Positions 24,478 to 35,030 of a DNA stretch of 64,000 nucleotides are shown here, piece after piece. The translations under genes and the position numbers were made by a program. The first letter of the stretch is position 1, and each line of letters starts with the position of its first letter. Source of the DNA: Engraulis encrasicolus (Eukaryota; Chordata; Actinopteri; Clupeiformes; Engraulidae); the NCBI RefSeq assembly GCF_034702125.1, contig NC_085875.1, positions 49,932,007-49,996,006 on the forward strand, in the 5' to 3' direction. The notes under the pieces are model-generated. The model searched no databases and had not been told where the DNA came from. It saw nothing but the letters and a program-made list of their open reading frames with translations.

Positions 24478-25032
24478 GTACAGTACAGTACAGTACAGTA
24501 CAGTACAGTACAGTACAGTACAGTAGCATACAGTACGGTGCAGTATAGAAAGGTACAGTATAGTACAGTACAGTACAGTAGCATACAGTACAGTGCAGTA
24601 CAGTACATTACAGTAGTATACAGTACGGTGCAGTATAGAAACGTACAGTAGAGTATAGTACAGAACAGTACCATTCAGTACGGTGCAGTACAGTACAGTA
24701 GCATACAGTACGGTGCAGAATAGCAAAGTAGAGTACAGTACAGTAGCATACAGTAGCATACAGTATAGTGTAGTAGAGTACAGTACAGTACAGTACAGTA
24801 GCATACAGTATAGTGCAGTACAGTACAGTATTTCACATTACAGTATAGTATAGTACAGTACAGTAGCATACAGTAGCATACAGTATAGTGTAGTAGAGTA
24901 CAGTACAGTATTTCACAGTACAGTACAGTATAGTACAGTACAGTAGCATACAGTATAGTGCAGTACAGTGCAGTACCTTACAGTATTTCACATTACAGTA
25001 CAGTATAGTATAGTACAGTACAGTGCAGTATT
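24478..25032. repeat. ACAGT pentanucleotide satellite
   Basis: About 555 bp of (ACAGT)n with regularly recurring variants (ACAGTAGCAT, ACGGTGCAGT, ATTTCAC). Higher-order repetition of the variants suggests growth by unequal exchange as well as slippage. The long LYCTVLYC-type reading frames here are artefacts. Confidence 0.97.
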
Positions 25033-25695
25033 GGGTCCTAAGGAAGCATGTTCTAAATTTCACGCTTTTGTCAGCCCCATAACGCTAATGGCCTTTTTCT
25101 TGAAAATGGCGGCCATCTTGAATATTCATGACAACTTTTAAATTATCCATAAGACATTTACCAAATAGTATGAATGGTAAATGTGTTTAAAATGTCATAT
25201 TATATCCATTACTCATAAGAAAACTGTTGTTGCTGGCGGCCATTTTGAAAAATGGCTGCTATGGCCACCATGTTGAAAATTCACGATAGCTCCATATCCA
25301 GTTCTTTTTAGAATGCCTTTGGCTATATGTGTACCAATTTTCATGCTTGTATCACAAACTGAACGATTGTTTTGGTTAGCCGCTGCACTATGAGACTTTT
25401 TAAAGCCTAAGGAAGCTTATACCAGTGTTTAGAGTTAATTGGTAAATTCAGATGATTAGGTTAATAGCTTGTTTAGACAACCTTTTCATGATATGCTAAT
25501 TTTTTGAGATAGGAATTTTGGGTTTTCATGAGCTGTATGCCAAAATCATCAATATTAAAACAAAACAAGACCTGAAATATTTCAGTTGGTGTGCAATGAA
25601 TGTAAAACATATGAAAGTTTATTTTTTTATCATTACATTATGGGGAAAAAAATGAACTTTAACACAATATGCTAATTATTTGAGAAGGACCAGTA

Positions 25696-25803
25696 TGGCC
25701 ATACAAACCGGACATTTTTAAGGATCCAGACTTTGCACCAATACAAGTCACTGATCGTCCTCAGCTGCTGCCTGCGTCCTCTACTCCTCAGCTGCTGCCT
25801 GCG
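25696..25803 (+). pseudogene. pogo transposase, segment after the first insertion
   Basis: Exactly 36 codons, continuing in frame from 21,473: WPYKPDIFKDPDFAPIQ then VTDRPQLLPASSTPQLLPA. The KPDIF..DFAP..VTDRP motif is the usual region just after the catalytic domain in fish pogo-like transposases. It ends at the hAT insertion; the last eight bases TGCCTGCG are its target duplication. Confidence 0.88.
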
Positions 25804-26629
25804 TAGGGTGACCAGCTGTCCGGACTTCGGCCGGACAACCCCGCCCCTTAACTTTCTAACCTAGCGTCCTCGCGCGCACCCATTGCTTCGACTTGCCGAA
25901 TCCCCGCCTCCGTGGAGAAAACAGTTAAGTTGGCATTCTAAACTGTAGGCAGAAATCAGGGAACAGTGCTGCCATCTTACCTCAGACTAACTCAGCTGCC
26001 AACAACAGTTTTACTTGTAAAACAATATTTTTTGGGGAAGGATTTTCGCATTTCATTGCCTCACTCCGATAAATGAGTCATTAGTACCACTAACTTAATA
26101 TTGTATCAGAGACGGCAGGTTACGATAGACAAATCCTGTTGTCTGTGTAGGCTGTTTCATATATTTTTTAAATGTATTTTGGGTAGTCATGCATTCGTAG
26201 GCCTAATAGCCAACAATTAATTTGATTTACTTTACTCAAAATTGGTCAGAAGTCTGTTTATCAGCGGTGTTTTAAGGGAGGCAGACCGCTTCTGTCAACC
26301 TTTTTTTTTTCATGCAGACGCTGGATAACCAACAACACAAGCTCAAAATACAGACAGCGCCCGTGCAGAAAGACGTTTCTTTGCCCTGTTTGTAAAGTTG
26401 TGAGAACCCTCGTATCGTTGTAAAGGCATTTAGGTCTGGGGTTATATCTGGAGTAACATGGCGGCCGCAGATATCGGAAACGCGACCGACTGTCAAGGTC
26501 TAGTTTGCGTGAATGACGTTGCCTCGCATCTCGAGGCCATAAGCAAAAGGCTAGGAGGAAAGGAAAGACAAAGAGAGGGACACACGAACGTCGTGAACAG
26601 GTCGTAAAAACGGACCGATGGCCACCCTA
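25804..26629. mobile_element. hAT element, 826 bp, in the pogo gene
   Basis: Ends TAGGGTGACCA and TGGCCACCCTA are flanked by a perfect 8-bp duplication TGCCTGCG (25,796-25,803 and 26,630-26,637). No recognisable transposase is inside; a C-rich GGACAACCCCGCCCC segment lies near the left end. Removal restores the pogo reading frame. Confidence 0.93.
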
Positions 26630-26637
26630 TGCCTGCG

Positions 26638-27200
26638 TCCTCTACTCCTCTGGAGCTGACCGTGTCCACTCCTCATCAGTTGCTGCTTAGCTCGCCTCCC
26701 CCCCTTCTGGTGCCTCCTGTAGTGTCTACCTCTTACCTACCTCCTGGATCATCTGCAGTTTACCTGCTGCCAGGGTCCTCTCCTCCTCAGCCTCCTCCTG
26801 GGTCCTCTCCTCCTCAGCTGCTGCCTGCGTCCGCTACTCCTCTGGTGCTGCCTGGGCCCTCACCTCCTCAGCTGCCGCCTGCATCCTCTCCTCAGTTCCC
26901 ACCTTACCCACTGCCAGGCTCCTTGGGTACTCCACTGACAGGTTGGTTATGGAATAACATAATAATAACGTTATCTTCTATATTGATGTTTATTATATTC
27001 ATTTTTTTTTATGTTAACCCTGTACTCACCTCTGCAGAGATGCCAAGCACTTCGGGATTCAACCCAGGCCATCTTCGGCCATTTCCAAAAGCAGGCCCAA
27101 GTAAACAACAGGAGGAAACGGTACTCAGAGATACTCACACACACACCTGTGAAGCTGCGCTTAGAGGAGGAGGACCGGAGAAATGGGAGCTTGCGTAAAT
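26638..27200 (+). pseudogene. pogo transposase, proline-rich tail and basic segment
   Basis: In frame with the preceding piece. It encodes a low-complexity proline/serine region with repeats of P-P-x-LLPASS or PPGSS type. At 26,942-27,037 lies a possible 96-bp intron (CAG|GTTGGT ... TCTGCAG|AG), a multiple of three, so both spliced and unspliced forms stay open. After it comes MPSTSGFNPGHLRPFPKAGP, the RPFPKA motif typical of fish pogo transposases. A frameshift then moves the expected basic stretch (NNRRKRYSEILTHTPVK) to another frame at about 27,100. Confidence 0.75.
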
Positions 27201-27219
27201 TCTACCAGGGAGACTCAAA

Positions 27220-27700
27220 TTTCTCGGCTGTCAAACTTACTAGGCTAACCAACAAATCTCCCTTTTGACAGATCATACATGCGTCAGCATTGCCCAGGAT
27301 CGTCAAACAATCACAACGCGAGATTGGGGAATCCCCCGTTACGCATCACTCATGCATCATTCCCTCTCAGCCAATGGATCGCATTCACGTTTGTTTAAAA
27401 TTCAATCACTCATTCTGTTCTCTGCTTTCCAGTTAAGCCGACTTTGAAGCCACCTCCACCCCTCCGTCCACCGTCACCAGTGGTTCCCGTCTGTTAGGGG
27501 GCAGGCTACGCCCGCCTCCATCTCCGCTGGAGGATATGCTGTCCCACCTCGGAGTTCAACGCGAAGACGGGAACCTTCGCCAAACAGATTCATGCATTTT
27601 GTATCAAGTGTAATTGTTCGCCAAACGGATTCATGCATTTTTGTATCATGTCTATTGTTCAATAAATGTTAATAACGTTCATTTGCCTCTCGAGTCTTCA
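27220..27700. other. Unclassified insert with polyadenylation signal
   Basis: It separates the basic and zinc-finger parts of the pogo tail. It contains two tandem 41-bp units starting TTCGCCAAAC (27,576 and 27,617), followed by AATAAA at 27,661. This could be a retroelement end or UTR-like sequence; no clean duplication was found. Confidence 0.45.
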
Positions 27701-27706
27701 TGGTAG

Positions 27707-27997
27707 AAAAGGCAAGAATGTCTGAAAAAAATATGGGAAAAGGAAAAGGCTAAAGCAACCAAAAGAAAGGTAAGAACGGCACCACCAAAAAAGGTCAGGC
27801 CAAAGGCTGACCAGTCTTCATCAGAAGAGGAAGACCTGTGCATTGTTTGCATGGATTCATACGCCAATTCCAAGCCTAAAGAGCAGTGGCTAAAGTGTGC
27901 GGTGTTCGCCTGCAATAATTAGGCCCACAAAGCCTGCACCCTGGGCATCCGCACATTCATATGCCTGCACTGCGAGTCTGACTCACTCAGACTAATG
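27707..27997 (+). pseudogene. pogo transposase C-terminal zinc-finger segment
   Basis: The frame gives a basic run (MSEKNMGKGKAKATKRK), an acidic SSSEEED, and then CIVCMDSYANSKPKEQWLKC and AHKACTLGIRTFICLHCESD. Cysteine and histidine spacing (C-x2-C, C, H-x3-C, C-x2-C) fits the PHD-like C-terminal finger known in Tigger/pogo transposases of fish. A TAG stop at about 27,918 replaces the tryptophan expected before AHKAC. Decayed. Confidence 0.75.
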
Positions 27998-28189
27998 TTT
28001 TACTGTTTCTAATGTTTCTATGTTACATGTATTCTATGTTACACGTGTTCTATGTTTGTGTGTGTGTGTGTTGTTGTTTGCCTCTCTAGGCCCATGTTTT
28101 AAATTTATTATTTTGTGATGTGATTCACATTTTGTGACATTGTGACATCAGATTTTTTGGTATTGAAAATTCATTTCTATAGGACGGGG

Positions 28190-28231
28190 CAGGGGTACTC
28201 AATTAAAAGTCCCCGAGGGCCAGTTTTTCAA
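28190..28231. mobile_element. One-sided hAT end (CAGGGGTACTCAATT)
   Basis: A CAGGGGTACTCAATTAAAAG terminus like those of fish hAT elements, abutting a SINE fragment. No matching right end was seen in the window. Upstream (28,001-28,189) there is only a short TG run and AT-rich DNA. Confidence 0.5.
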
Positions 28232-29458
28232 ATGACTGAGGTACCCTGAGCAAGCATGGTACTGTCCCGCCGCTAGAGGTGCTTAACTCGAATCTTTGAG
28301 GCGTCCGGATTGATTGGATCATTCCAAGGAGGGTATCCGGATTAGACGGATCACTCGGATCACTTATTTAAAATAAATAATAATAATGTATTTTTTAAAA
28401 CGTTTCTGCCGTTAAGTAGCTATGCGCCTCGCCTTTGTTGTTCACGTTGATAAATCAAAGAGTAAGACAGTTTGAACAACAAAACTCACTTTATGAATCG
28501 TCACAGTTCCTAAACTCATGCTGCGATCCGACCCACCTGGGTCTCCTCACTAAACATGGAACCACGACTCGAACAGCCTTTGGCAGCAGTGAAACGGCAT
28601 GTTCCTGATTTTGCAATAAATAATGTGTGTGTTTGTATTTAAGAAGACTAAAAGTCAAATATTTGGGAGCAGAAGTCTAGTTGAGCAGGGACAGTCAGGA
28701 GGCGAGCAGCAGATGACCACTCGCTTCCGCTGCCGAGTTGCCTTGCGACTCGCACACTCGTGGCAAAAACGAAACTTAAGCATTGATCCGATCCGTAGAG
28801 GATTCGCTGCTACCAACAACTCAGTCAGGGTTCGTCTCACCGAGGGCGCCGCTGCTGAGTGACTCGGACGAGGGGAGTGACAGCAGTGGCTTTAAAGACT
28901 GTACGCTGTAACGCAGTGAGTGATAGTAGAGTCACGTCTGTGGACTATAATTTCCCTAAGAGTAGCCTACAGACTGAGATGTAAAAGCGTTGGCAGAGCA
29001 CTGTTAACATTTAGAAATGTAGACCTCAACAGAGTCAGAAGCACACACATAGGGAGCGGGGATCCGCGACTCAATTGGCCACAACAGGCGGGACGGATCA
29101 AACAGGCTCGATGAATGACGAGGCGGGAGTTGGTTCAGTTTTACTCAGTGAGTGTTCGTGACTGAACAGCATACTAGGGAGATTAGAGAATGGCTGTTGT
29201 GGTCAACTAAAGAGGATATATTCCGGTTTCACAATTTCTCGAGTAACTGCCATTTTGTTGACATATTAATGAAATGCCGTCTGACCCGCCTTTGGCGGAT
29301 CAATGCACGACAGCCATCCGGTCTGTCCGGAAGAGGTCTTGACCCGGCTCTCAAACCGGACCGTCCGGGTTTTGTATCAGCTCTACCCGCCTCACTGCTA
29401 CCTTGGGGCGACATTGGGGGCTGCCCCCTTGCACGGGTGAGCAAACACAATTTCCCCC
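28232..29458 (+). mobile_element. SINE fragment split by an hAT element
   Basis: 28,232-28,273 and 29,386-29,458 are consecutive parts of the SINE at 124-425 (ATGACTGAGGTACCCTGAGC ... GGGGGCTGCCCCCTTGCAC). The 1.1 kb between is the hAT at 28,274. The tRNA-like head is missing, so this SINE was 5' truncated before it was split. Confidence 0.85.
28274..29385. mobile_element. hAT element with TAGAG/CTCTA ends
   Basis: Begins TAGAGGTGCTTAACTCG and ends CAGCTCTA. Flanks CCCGCCGC (28,266-28,273) and CCCGCCTC (29,386-29,393) match at 7 of 8. TAGAG-type ends resemble Ac-like hATs and the element at 57,035. The inside has CCGGATTGATTGGATC-type words near the left end and CCGGACCGTCCGGG near the right, but no transposase. 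Confidence 0.85.
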
Positions 29459-29501
29459 GACAGGTTCTAGATGACAAAGGAGGACACAGCTGTTACACAT
29501 A

Positions 29502-29666
29502 CAGGGCTTTTTCTGAACGGGGAAATAGGGGCGCTCCGCCCTCATACTTCTTTTTTTCAAATATATAAATTACTTTTTTGAGCGCCCCTAGTAAATTTTG
29601 CAGTCACAGGGGTCCGCAACCTGCCATGATGCTCCTTCATGGCGAAAATTCCTAGAAAAAGCCCTG
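29502..29666. mobile_element. hAT-like MITE, 165 bp
   Basis: Ends CAGGGCTTTTTCTG and AGAAAAAGCCCTG are inverted. ACATACA overlaps the left junction and follows the right one, so the duplication is only approximate. GGGGCGCTCC and GAGCGCCCC form an inner inverted pair. Confidence 0.75.
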
Positions 29667-30145
29667 ACATACAACTCTTTTTATTGTCTTCCTTCAGAAC
29701 TCTCGTTCAGTAAGAGCAGGTAGTTCACCTGGCATTCATATAGCACAAAACAGTAGAACATCAACTGTAACAAAGCCTGTGTGATTACAATCATGAGTAG
29801 GCTGAAGTAGGTAAACAGTGAGTATTACAATAATAATATAGTTAGTTGGCATATTCGCCACACTTTGAATCACTAAAAACACAGCAAATTGAAAATACAA
29901 AAAAATAAGGGAAACCAAACATAAGAAAATTAATAGGCCTAAATCTAACGCCAAAACAGAAAAAAAACATTTGACTTGACTTTTTTGATCAAGCTAGTCC
30001 CTTTCATAAGGGTTAGGCAATGGTGTTATGTAGACAGTGTCAGCTGTTTCAACAAGAACACATTTTGTTTTTATCATGTCAGGCCCGACAGCACTAACAG
30101 TTCCACTTTTTTACAGAATGTATGAAAGTGCTTTGCACATCTATA
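29667..30145. other. Unassigned AT-rich spacer
   Basis: No gene or repeat boundary recognised. Confidence 0.4.
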
Positions 30146-31469
30146 CACTCGCCTCCAAAAGAGTTGTCGCCAACCCATCTGTTTGGAATAACAGCTAATA
30201 ACCTGACTTTCAATTAATCACTTGGCTTCAGAAGTCACTCATATGAAAGCTACAACCCTCTCGAATGCAAATTAATGTACAAAAATAAATTTCATGCACC
30301 AAAGAAAGATTGATCCTTTAATGAACACAGACAGGGCAGATTTTGACAAGACAACAGTTTTGTCGCCTATCGAACATAATGTAAAAATGAGCAGATAAGT
30401 CACTTCAAAACACTTAAAATACGCAGATCGGGTGTCATACTTAATCACTGATTCACTCACACCTCTCCAGAAAATCAACTTTGGCCTTAGGTGTATGTTT
30501 AGGCTCATTGTAATCATGGAAAGCAACACAATGAAGATCAATGGAGTTCAATGAGAGATGGTGACATATTTGCTATTCGTAGAGCAATACATTTTTAACT
30601 TAATGATGTAATCAATGATAAAAGCCCACACACACCAGCAGCATGCATGCAGCTCCACATAAGACCTGTATCCCTCCCATGTTTGACTTTAGGCACCATG
30701 TATTTTTTCCAAATTCTTCACCTTTAACACCAAAGAAGTCTCTCCCACTGTCCTGTCTCAAAAAAGCCAGCCAAGAGTATGTCAGGCCTAATTCTGACAA
30801 AAATGAAGGCTAATGGGACTCATACTCTGAAGTCAAGATGCCAAGATCAACCATTTTAGAACTGATAGCATCAAAACTATATGGTGTTGGAGATGAAGAA
30901 TATGAAAAAAGAGAAATGTTGCATAAAGTGAAACATGGTACAGATACAGCTCTTATGAGGAGCTGCAAGCATGCTGCAGGTGTTTGAGGGCTTTTATCAT
31001 TGATTAAATCATGAAGTTAAACATGTATTGCTCTACGAATAGCGAACATGTCACCATCTCTCATTGAACTCCATTGATTTTCATTGTGTTGCTTTCCATG
31101 ATTACAATGCCCCTAAACATACACCTAAGGCCAAAGTTGATTTTCTGGAGAGGTGAAAGTGATTCAGTGATTAAGTATGACACCCGATCTGCGTATTTGA
31201 AGTGTTTTGAAGTGACTTATCTGCTCATTTTCCCATTATGTTCGATAGGCGACAAAACTTTTGTCTTGTGAAAATCTGCCCTGTCTGTGTTCAATAAAGG
31301 GTCAATCTTTCGTTGGTGCATGAAATTTATTTTTGTACATACATTTTCATTCGGGAGGGTTGTAGCTTTCATATGAGTGACTTCTGAAGCCAAGTGATTA
31401 ATTGAAAGTCAGGTTATTAGCTGTTATTCTAAACAGATGGATAGGCGACAACTCTTTTGGAGGCGAGTG
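30146..31469. mobile_element. Tc1-derived palindromic element
   Basis: Flanked by TA (30,144-30,145 and 31,470-31,471), with inverted ends CACTCGCCTCCAAAAGAGTT. The arms are inverted copies of over 450 bp each (about 30,146-30,620 and 30,980-31,469). Near the centre each arm holds a piece of a Tc1 transposase (see 30,612-30,800). The element is therefore an inverted duplication of one Tc1 end plus internal sequence, and is non-autonomous. Confidence 0.9.
30612..30800 (-). pseudogene. Tc1 transposase fragment, minus-strand arm
   Basis: The frame contains W-CLKSNMGG-IQVLCGAACML, matching the Tc1 region around VKHGGGSxMVWGC in altered form. The mirror-image arm on the plus strand (about 30,900-30,985) gives VKHGTDTALMRSCKHAAGV. 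Both lack the catalytic acids. Two decayed copies of the same segment facing each other confirm the inverted duplication. Confidence 0.65.
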
Positions 31470-31471
31470 TA

Positions 31472-31800
31472 CATACATGATTGTTTGATTTATGAAGTAC
31501 CTCAACTAGAACACAGCATAGTTTGCGGCATGAACAAAAAGCAGATTGATGTGAACATATTTGTTTAAAAACAACTAAGTTGTTAATTAAACAAAAGCTA
31601 CCATCTTTCAAGCATGCAGCACAATTGAATCTCTTCTTTAGTCTGTCATAGTTTTGACTGTGATAGACAACTCTGTCAATCAAAAATCGGTTGTAAGACC
31701 AAAAGCAGTTGCTTAGAGTTCCATGCAACTTTTCAATGGGAAGCCTTTACAACATCTTTGTACTTGCACAGGGGGATGACCCAACGCTCTGACATTTTCA
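31472..31800. other. Unassigned spacer
   Basis: Nothing recognised; open frames here are short and lack domains. Confidence 0.4.
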
Positions 31801-32496
31801 TTTATAGGCTGTGAGCCGCAGGGCCGACCGGTGCCATCTGGGGGGGGGGGGTAATGCTAGCAATGTTTTTTGGCAAGGTATATCCCCCCACTAGTAGAAA
31901 AAGCTTGATAGCAATCATGGGGTGGTAGCGAAATCACTTTTTTCAGCTCTTGAAGTTACTACCACCCTATAATAAATACTGTTTTTTAATATCGGCTGTG
32001 TATGTAGTTATGGCTTATGTTGGGGGTATTGCCAATATTCTATACCATCGTGTTTGTTATCACTGGAAAGGGGACCTTTCAGGCTTTCATTTAAGCCCAT
32101 TAATGAATCTGTCTGACATACACAGAAGCCACAGCACGTCATTAAACCAGAAATAGCTCCCATTTTCACACAAATTGTGCCTAAACTGTGCACTTTCGTT
32201 TCCATCTGTGACATGAAAGAACACCAAGGACACCAAAGTTAACAACCTCAATACTCAGGGCACTCTGCCGATTCAGAAAATGTATAATATGCTCATACTA
32301 TCATTTTGTATATGTTTGTGAGAGCCTTAAATGTCACTTGTGCAACCAGCAAAAATGTCTTCAAAATAGGACCCAAGAGAATGGACTAATACAATGCCCG
32401 GTATCACTTTGCTTAAACAAAATTTGTTTATACTGTAGTTCATATTTGAATGTACATTACATTCACAAGTTGTTAAAGTATTCAATTATTGTAGTG

Positions 32497-32832
32497 CAGT
32501 GTTTCTCAAAGTGGGGCGGAAGCCCCCCTAGGGGAGCGCGGAGGTATTGGAGGGGGGCCGCGTGAAGTCAGAAGGTTTTTCTTTTTTAATACTTTTCTGC
32601 TTTGCCATTAAGTCAACACATTCCCTTTACAATCACAATATATTCATTAATTTATTCACTAATATTTAGAGAACATCATAGGCCATAAGTTACTGTACGT
32701 GTATATCAGGCTCTAATAAACTTTACGACGGCCTATTTATTTGTATTTTCGTAACCATTTTGCTCGAGGGGGGCGCAGACAGACACCCTTCCTCTCAAGG
32801 GCGGAATGGCACGAAAACTTTGAGAAACACTG
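32497..32832. mobile_element. hAT MITE, 336 bp
   Basis: Inverted ends CAGTGTTTCTCAAAG and CTTTGAGAAACACTG, with a perfect 8-bp duplication TTGTAGTG (32,489-32,496 and 32,833-32,840). GGGGCGGAAGCCCCCC next to the left end is mirrored by a GAGGGGGGCGCAG segment near the right. Confidence 0.95.
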
Positions 32833-33079
32833 TTGTAGTGTATATGAAGAAATACTATCTAAACGGTAGACCCTGGAAAGACAGGGCATACCACTCAGAT
32901 ATGGTATCTCATTAACAGAATTTAGATAAATGTTCATATACAACATTTTATACAGGCTATTTCATAAACAAATAGACTGAGACCCTATACAAGGGGTTAC
33001 AAGCCAATAAAGAAACATGTTGCAAAGGAAATATGTTCAATGAAAGAATAGTTTCATGTAGATTTATATTATTTCTTCG

Positions 33080-33280
33080 TCAGTACTCTTCATCTTCCAT
33101 GTCATCCCCTTCATCTGAACTGTCTATGGTTGCCTGGTTTCCGCACACTCTCAGTTTACACATGTCTGTGCACCTGAGGCCATTTACCAGACAAACACAA
33201 TGATGGCTAGAGCATTTTGTAGTGCAGTTGCACGAAAGAAGGTCCAGGACAGCTTGGGGTATTGTCAATATTCTATACAA
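33080..33280 (-). pseudogene. Cysteine-rich (CXC-like) protein C-terminus
   Basis: A 66-codon frame with LLSCNCTTKCSSHHCVCL then GLRCTDMCKLRVCGNQA and an acidic tail SSDEGDDMEDEEY. The order CxC-x3-C...C-x-C...GLxC-x3-C...C-x-N resembles tesmin/TSO1-type CXC motifs, found at the C-terminus of some uncharacterised, element-encoded fish proteins. The upstream sequence belongs to the foldback repeat unit, so only the end of an original gene was captured. Function unknown. Confidence 0.5.
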
Positions 33281-33698
33281 TAGCGCTTGGTATTACTGGA
33301 AAGGGGACCTTTCATTCTTTCATTTAAGTCCATTGCTGAATGTTTCTGACACACACAGAGGTCACAGCACTTCATTAAACCAGACATAGCTCACATTTTC
33401 TCACAAATGTTGGCTAAACTGTTTGATTTCGTTTATCTCTGTGGCATGAAAGAACGCCAAGGACACAAAATTAGACAACCTCAATACTCGGTGGACTCTG
33501 TTGATTCAGAAAATGTATAATATGCCCATACAATTATTTTGTATATGTTTGTGAGGGCCTAAAATTTGACTTGTGTAACCACCAATAGTCTTCAAAATAG
33601 CCAATATTGCATGTCATTAGCTGGAAATATCAGGCCTTTTTCCTGCCAATGTTTGTGCTGACATTCACAGAGGTCATTAAACCAGTAATTTATCGGCC

Positions 33699-33870
33699 CT
33701 ATCATGGCCTAATGGTAGGACACTGGTCTACTACGCGGCTGACCCAGGTTCGATTCTGAACCATGCCCTTTGCCGACCCTCCCCCATCTCTCCCTCCCAA
33801 CTCGCTTCCTGTCACCTCCTTCACTGTCCTGTCTCATATAAACAAAAAATAAAGGCTTGAAAAGCCCCTC
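33699..33870 (+). mobile_element. tRNA-derived SINE, second family
   Basis: A-box-like TGGCCTAATGGTA at 33,705-33,717 and B-box GGTTCGATTC at 33,748-33,757, then a C/T-rich body (CTCGCTTCCTGTCACCTCC) and an AATAAAGGC tail. The tRNA part lacks a foldable anticodon arm and CCA context, and the body identifies it as a SINE. Differs from the family at position 124. Confidence 0.85.
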
Positions 33871-34989
33871 CAAAATACTTACATGATCACTCCCGCCAAT
33901 TTCAATATGCTGTTTTATTGCTCACATTACCCTTGACTTGTCAGTAGCCGGAGATGCTGCATGCTGCTATTCTAATGGGGGCAGATTTTGTTTGCATTTT
34001 AAAAAATCTTGACATGGGCCTACTCCAAATATTTTCCCAAAAGGTAACACCTGCCCCCATTAAAATGACCAGGATCTTGGAAAAGGCTGAAGACAAAAAA
34101 ATCTAAGGTACTGACAAGTCCAGGGTAGCATTACATGCATGTTGAAATTGGCTGGCGTTATCCTTTAAACCAGTAATTTCTCACAAATTCCACCTCAACT
34201 GTATGATTTATGTTCTCCATATACCATGGGAAAGCATCAGGGTCACAAAACCGAATGATATTAAAAATGTAGGCATGCTGTTGATTCAGAAAATGTATAA
34301 TGTACCCATACAATATTTGCAGGAGCCTTTAAAAGGCCGTAATGATCCTCAAGGCCCTAATGACCTATTTTCTGACCAATTCTGTACTATCTCCTTATAG
34401 ACATGCATACACGTGTTGGATAAAAAGAAGAATGAATGAATATATGTATGTGTGGTGTATATACAGTATGAATGTATGTGCATAAGAATGTATAAATCCG
34501 CGTTGAAATGGTACTGTTGTCAGTAAATGATCAAATTGCACATACAGCACTGCTTAATAATAGACCTATTGTCCTGCCAGACATTTCACAGATTACTGAC
34601 CAAAAGCTTATTGAAAGAAATTGAAAAATATTGCCCAAAATTCAATATCGCTGCTATTTCCCAAAATGGATGACTTTCATGCATTTTTCTCAATACTGTG
34701 GAGCCATAATATAGGCCTACTACATAGTAGATTACTTTTTTCAGCACTTTTCTGTTATATTCTCTAACATATATTTTACCAAAGGTTGACTAAACAAACA
34801 AAAAATAAGATTGATTACGCTTCCTTGAAGCAGAGAATGGTCCTCCTGCAATGGCCAAATGGCACATAGACAGTCAACTGCTGAAATAACTAGGCCTATG
34901 ATCCTTGCAATGACGTAAGCCTATAATATTCATTGATGAGTACAGTTCCTTTTTTTAGCACAATTATTTCCTATTGCCTAATGGACAAA

Positions 34990-35030
34990 TGTATTCATTC
35001 CATTCATTCATTCTTTCTTTCTTTCATTTG
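34990..35030. repeat. ATTC/TTTC tetranucleotide microsatellite
   Basis: CATTCATTCATTCTTTCTTTCTTTCATT run. Confidence 0.8.

Larger units (their letters stand above)
21474..25693. mobile_element. Tc/mariner-type element with ~310-bp inverted ends
   Basis: Inserted at TA inside the pogo gene (21,472-21,473 and 25,694-25,695). Ends are CAGGTCCTTCTCAAATAATTA and the complement of CTGGTCCTTCTCAAATAATT, written here in part as GAGAAGGACCAG. The long inverted arms (about 23,374-23,690 and 25,385-25,693) share AAATATTTCAGTTGGTGTGC and CATATCATGAAAAGGTTGTC words. The left arm is split near its tip by a Helentron-like element (21,495-23,373). The centre holds a 555-bp ACAGT satellite. No transposase was found, so it is non-autonomous. 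Confidence 0.88.
19591..27997 (+). mobile_element. pogo/Tigger-type transposon with at least four insertions
   Basis: The likely left end is the GGGGAGACCGGGTATGAAAG region at 19,591; a related sequence in reverse lies at about 52,540-52,605. The transposase gene runs 20,486-27,997. Inserted into it are a small MITE (19,661), an hAT MITE (19,988), a Tc/mariner-type element (21,474-25,693) that holds a Helentron-like element, an hAT (25,804-26,629) and an unclassified piece (about 27,220-27,700). The right terminus was not found. Boundaries of the whole are therefore approximate. Confidence 0.7.

Noticed and set aside
24405..25063. Long reading frames on both strands rich in LYCTVLYC or VQYSTVQYS
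   Set aside because: They are the translation of the ACAGT satellite in different frames; no stop codon can arise in the perfect repeat.
33699..33770. tRNA gene
   Set aside because: No convincing anticodon arm, and the downstream body and AATAAAGGC tail identify a SINE.
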